Shown: positions 40,336-40,435 of the stretch, piece by piece
Layout: each line of letters begins with the position of its first letter
Numbering within the stretch: position 1 is the first letter of the stretch
Assembly: GCA_018822805.1 (NCBI GenBank)
Contig: JAHJJU010000114.1
Coordinates: 1 to 40,435 of the forward strand
Direction of reading: 5' to 3'
DNA from: a bacterium
GTDB lineage: Bacteria > Campylobacterota > Campylobacteria > Campylobacterales > Sulfurovaceae
DNA length: 40,435 nt
The notes under the pieces: generated by a model
Told to the model about the DNA's origin: nothing
What the model saw: the letters and a program-made list of their open reading frames with translations, nothing else
Database searches by the model: none
Position numbers and translations under genes: made by a program

Positions 40336-40435
40336 AGCCTGTTCTAATTCTAAATAGCCAAAATGTTGACAGAAATTTTGAAATTTTGTTTTAATGATTT
40401 TTTACCTTATTTGAAAAAATTATATATTTATATTA

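Overview
The window is about 40.4 kb of AT-rich, gene-dense bacterial DNA. The gene set suggests a free-living member of the Campylobacterota (Sulfurimonas/Sulfurovum/Arcobacter-like): 2-Cys peroxiredoxin beside a Fur/PerR-type regulator, DUF4149 next to an MlaF-like ATPase, a Bat aerotolerance operon, Fe-SOD, cytochrome bd with DUF4492, a DUF234 protein and an AmmeMemoRadiSam set. I cannot name the species from sequence alone. No rRNA, tRNA, CRISPR array or intact transposase was seen. No gene-free stretch exceeds 300 bases.

Layout. 1-1.9 kb (+): peroxiredoxin, PerR/Fur-like regulator, LpxH-like phosphoesterase. 1.9-5.4 kb (-): ApaH-like phosphatase, inosine/uracil-type DNA glycosylase, MlaF-like ABC ATPase, DUF4149 membrane protein, prmC. 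5.4-9.4 kb (-): accessory DNA with a two-gene BcgI-like restriction-modification system and a RelE/Phd-type toxin-antitoxin pair; its specificity subunit overlaps prmC. 9.4-12.3 kb (-): M48 membrane protease, M15 peptidase, PDC-sensor membrane protein. 12.4-14.7 kb (+): ars operon (fused arsC, arsR, arsB) with a clear promoter/operator. 14.7-16.0 kb (+): PIN toxin-antitoxin pair and a PAP2 phosphatase. 16.0-22.3 kb (-): the Bat operon (moxR, DUF58, DUF4381, batA, batB, batC, batD). 22.4-25.5 kb: UspA-like protein (-), sodB (+), mgtE (-).

25.5-31.37 kb (-) is a patched-together accessory island. It starts with a frameshifted metallophosphoesterase remnant, then hicAB, a Fic protein with an internal deletion, a TPR/cold-shock-like protein, a RecD-like helicase, a decapitated SNF2 helicase fragment, a nested inverted repeat and the tail of an XRE antitoxin. 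A 17-base dyad occurs upstream of both hicA and fic, and a related copy sits at the far edge of the island. The helicase plus TPR/OB pair is the best candidate here for an undescribed (possibly defence-related) system.

31.4-37.4 kb (-): flavin reductase-like protein, then a tightly coupled run read as AMMECR1 - radical SAM - MEMO - DUF4492 - cydA - cydB - a 44-residue single-span protein. Five junctions in that run are overlaps of 1-11 bases and the sixth is a gap of 8 bases, which ties the poorly understood AmmeMemoRadiSam proteins to cytochrome bd. 37.5-39.5 kb (+): ABC-F ATPase. 39.5-40.4 kb (-): DUF234 protein that may use a non-AUG start.

One theme runs through the window: oxygen and oxidant handling (peroxiredoxin/PerR, Bat, SOD, cytochrome bd), interrupted by small mobile or defence-type cassettes (restriction-modification, three toxin-antitoxin pairs, Fic, helicase island).
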